Shown here piece after piece: positions 23,034 through 24,436 of a stretch of DNA of 24,436 bases. Each line of letters begins with the position of its first letter. Position 1 is the first letter of the stretch. Position numbers and translations under genes: made by a program. The notes beneath the pieces were generated by a model. That model was not told where the DNA came from. It searched no databases and saw only the letters and a program-made list of their open reading frames with translations. Origin of the DNA: WTJX01 sp045106295 (GTDB lineage Bacteria > Bacteroidota > Bacteroidia > Cytophagales > JAAEPT01); NCBI GenBank assembly GCA_045106295.1, contig JBGCEI010000048.1, forward strand, positions 1 to 24,436. The letters run 5' to 3'.

Positions 23034-24128
23034 ATGAATTTATCTGAAGCTAAAGAGATTGTATTAACCCTTGATGCTGGGGGAACAAAGTTTTCGTTCA
23101 ATGCTGTTCGTGGAGGAAAGGAATTGATTGATCCTATTCGGCTACCTGCGGAGACTAAAAACCTTACAAAATGCCTGAATGTAATTGTTGATGGTTTTCA
23201 AGAGGTGCAAGATGCTATAAAAATTAAAGCTGACGCCATAAGCTTCGCCTTTCCAGGTCCAGCAGACTACCAAGCAGGTATTATAGGTGACTTAAATAAC
23301 CTAACAGCTTTTAGAGGTGGCGTAGCATTAGGCCCTATGCTAAAAGAAAAATTCGGAATACCTGTATTTATAAACAATGACGCTGACTTATTTGCCTATG
23401 GTGAAGCAATAGACGGGTTTCTGCCACAAGTTAACCAAGCACTCAAGGATGCTGGTAATCCAAAACAATATAAAAACTTACTAGGCCTAACACTAGGTAC
23501 TGGTTTAGGAGGCGGGCTAATCAATAACCGGAAAATAGTATTTGGAGACCATGGAATGGGTGGTGAAATATGGGCTTTTAGAAACAAGATTACTCCTACT
23601 ACCAATGCAGAAGAAGGTGCTTGTATTCGAGCCGTAAAAAGATACTACAAAGAACTAACAGGAGTAGAAGGTTTAGAGCCAATTGACATCGGTGATATTG
23701 CTCTTGGCAAAAAAGAAGGTGACCAATCAGCTGCTATTCGATCATTTGAACAACTAGGAGAAGTTGTTGGAGATGTAGCCTCACAACTCTGTGCTTCATT
23801 GGATTGTTTAGTTGTAATTGGAGGCGGAATTTCTGCTGCACATGAACTATTCTTACCAGCGACTCTTGCTGAAATGAAAAGTACTTACGAAAATCCTAAC
23901 GGAACTACTCGTAGAAGATTAGTACAGGAAGTTTATAATTTCCAGGATGAGAAACAACAAAAAGAATTTTTAAAAGATGGTTCTAAACAGGTAGCTGTTC
24001 CTTTCTCAGATAAGACTGTAACCTACCACTCTACTGCTAAAATTGGTGTTGGTACTTCGGTATTAGGAACAAGCAAAGCAGTATCTATAGGAGCTTATAG
24101 TTTTGCTCTTCAACAATTAAGGAAATAA
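23034..24128 (+). CDS. ROK-family sugar kinase-like protein
   Basis: A 364-aa protein. The ATP-binding phosphate-1 motif LDAGGTKF (13-20), 'FAFPGPADYQAGII', catalytic Asp in INNDADLFAYGE (D116) and 'GLTLGTGLGGGLI' are all present. The ROK zinc motif CxCGxxGC is absent, and the usual 'GHxG' region reads GDHGMGGEI. The C-terminal part has an insertion of about 60 residues (near 275-335, 'NPNGTTRRRLVQEVYNFQDEKQQKEFLKD') before the final helices. It is probably a sugar kinase for the sugar carried by the adjacent FucP-type transporter. ATG 23034 is chosen; a TTG two codons upstream is less likely. Confidence 0.85.
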   Translation: MNLSEAKEIVLTLDAGGTKFSFNAVRGGKELIDPIRLPAETKNLTKCLNVIVDGFQEVQDAIKIKADAISFAFPGPADYQAGIIGDLNNLTAFRGGVALGPMLKEKFGIPVFINNDADLFAYGEAIDGFLPQVNQALKDAGNPKQYKNLLGLTLGTGLGGGLINNRKIVFGDHGMGGEIWAFRNKITPTTNAEEGACIRAVKRYYKELTGVEGLEPIDIGDIALGKKEGDQSAAIRSFEQLGEVVGDVASQLCASLDCLVVIGGGISAAHELFLPATLAEMKSTYENPNGTTRRRLVQEVYNFQDEKQQKEFLKDGSKQVAVPFSDKTVTYHSTAKIGVGTSVLGTSKAVSIGAYSFALQQLRK

Positions 24129-24136
24129 TTACACAC

Positions 24137-24155
24137 ACTAATTGACAAAATTAGT
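24137..24155 (+). terminator. Weak hairpin after the ROK gene
   Basis: ACTAATT-GACAA-AATTAGT is a perfect 7-bp stem of nearly all A/T pairs, 9 bp after the stop, with a T-rich stretch (AATTTTCTTCTTTCT) soon after. It may mark the end of the transporter-ROK operon. Confidence 0.4.
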
Positions 24156-24221
24156 AACGTAATTTTCTTCTTTCTAAAAATTTAAGATTACAGGAGTTAC
24201 ACAACTATCCACATAATTCAG

Positions 24222-24229
24222 TAATTTTG
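24222..24229 (+). promoter_or_regulatory. -7 promoter box and long leader of the last gene
   Basis: TAATTTTG matches TAnnTTTG exactly. The ATG is 92 bp further on, so the leader is about 85 nt. It contains TGTCA-GAT-TGACA and GAACA...TGTTC inverted repeats that could fold. A long structured leader is what one expects for a highly expressed, autoregulated gene. Confidence 0.5.
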
Positions 24230-24320
24230 CAGCCTAAAGCTTATGTCAGATTGACAGAAGTACTGCTTTGGCAATAAAATTGAACACCTAAACAATGTTC
24301 AGAATAAGGAATTACGAATT

Positions 24321-24436
24321 ATGGCTGCAAAAAAAATAGAAAAAGAAGAGGTAGTAGAAAAGGAGGTAGTAGAGGAAACTACTGCTGAGACTTCAGAAAC
24401 ACCACAAGAAGAGGTTCAGGAAGAAATAAAACTATC
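24321..24436 (+). CDS. Start of an acidic, Glu-rich protein (cut by window end)
   Basis: The first 38 codons are visible: MAAKKIEKEEVVEKEVVEET, then Thr, Glu, Gln and Val in repeats of the EEVV type. No fold can be assigned. Highly acidic N-terminal extensions of this kind precede the first RNA-binding domain in Bacteroidota ribosomal protein S1, and occur in Rho and other abundant factors. The strong promoter box and long leader fit S1 or another highly expressed gene, but this is a guess. Confidence 0.6.
   Translation, partial: MAAKKIEKEEVVEKEVVEETTAETSETPQEEVQEEIKL

Noticed and set aside
1..24436. CRISPR arrays, tRNA or rRNA genes, prophage or toxin-antitoxin pairs
   Set aside because: I looked for direct-repeat arrays, cloverleaf arms, and phage or toxin-like gene pairs, and found none that could be supported.

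Overview
The window looks like chromosomal DNA of a low-GC Bacteroidota bacterium (Flavobacteriia/Cytophagia-like; I cannot place it more finely). Three things point there. Promoter boxes of the Bacteroidota form TAnnTTTG recur upstream of genes, and Shine-Dalgarno sequences are largely absent. The gene content fits: an MsbA-like exporter, GmhA, a bacterial GGGP/HepGP synthase, a FucP-type sugar MFS transporter beside a ROK protein, a small DUF6435/Lacal_2735-like protein and a DUF2461 protein. ComM has the 'NPSPSG' variant that I recall from this phylum. Nearly all of it reads as ordinary core genome; the accessory pieces are one IS element, one dispersed-repeat-like segment and one AAA_14-type ATPase.

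Layout. 1-1416: an apparently complete IS4-family insertion sequence with 18-bp perfect terminal inverted repeats. 1437-5484 (minus strand): msbA-like ABC exporter, gmhA and comM, the first two linked to the outer envelope and LPS. 5643-6899 (minus): a DUF2461 protein and a frameshifted O6-alkylguanine-DNA alkyltransferase whose active-site PCHR has moved into another frame. 7218-9165 (plus): thioredoxin/peroxiredoxin-like protein and a RhlE-type DEAD-box helicase. 9245-10950 (minus): leuA with its leader. 11037-11883 (plus): an SDR-like protein lacking the catalytic Tyr, and a 48-aa protein. 11953-12714 (minus): CDP-alcohol phosphatidyltransferase. 12858-15506 (plus): M18 aminopeptidase and a DUF389 membrane protein. 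15877-18055 (plus): an orphan 108-aa protein, a secreted SPOR protein and an M20 amidohydrolase. 18106-19400: a repeat-like segment and the AAA_14-type ATPase (minus). 19612-24128 (plus): Na/Pi symporter, GGGP/HepGP synthase, sugar MFS transporter and ROK protein. 24321-end: the start of a very acidic protein.

The most notable system is upstream of leuA. A 16-codon leader ORF (MNKQLLLLLDKLYSRK) carries five consecutive leucine codons. A perfect 14-bp intrinsic terminator pointing at leuA follows it. A 9-nt segment (CGAAAGTGA) at the end of the leader ORF, containing its stop codon, repeats the terminator's 3' arm almost exactly and can pair with the 5' arm instead. This has all the parts of a ribosome-mediated leucine attenuator. 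Its -7 promoter box sits only 5 nt before the leader ATG, so the leader mRNA may be leaderless. Other points of interest are the broken alkyltransferase, the SDR with Val in place of Tyr, a promoter box embedded in a terminator ahead of a TTG-started GGGP synthase, and palindromes in several 5' leaders.
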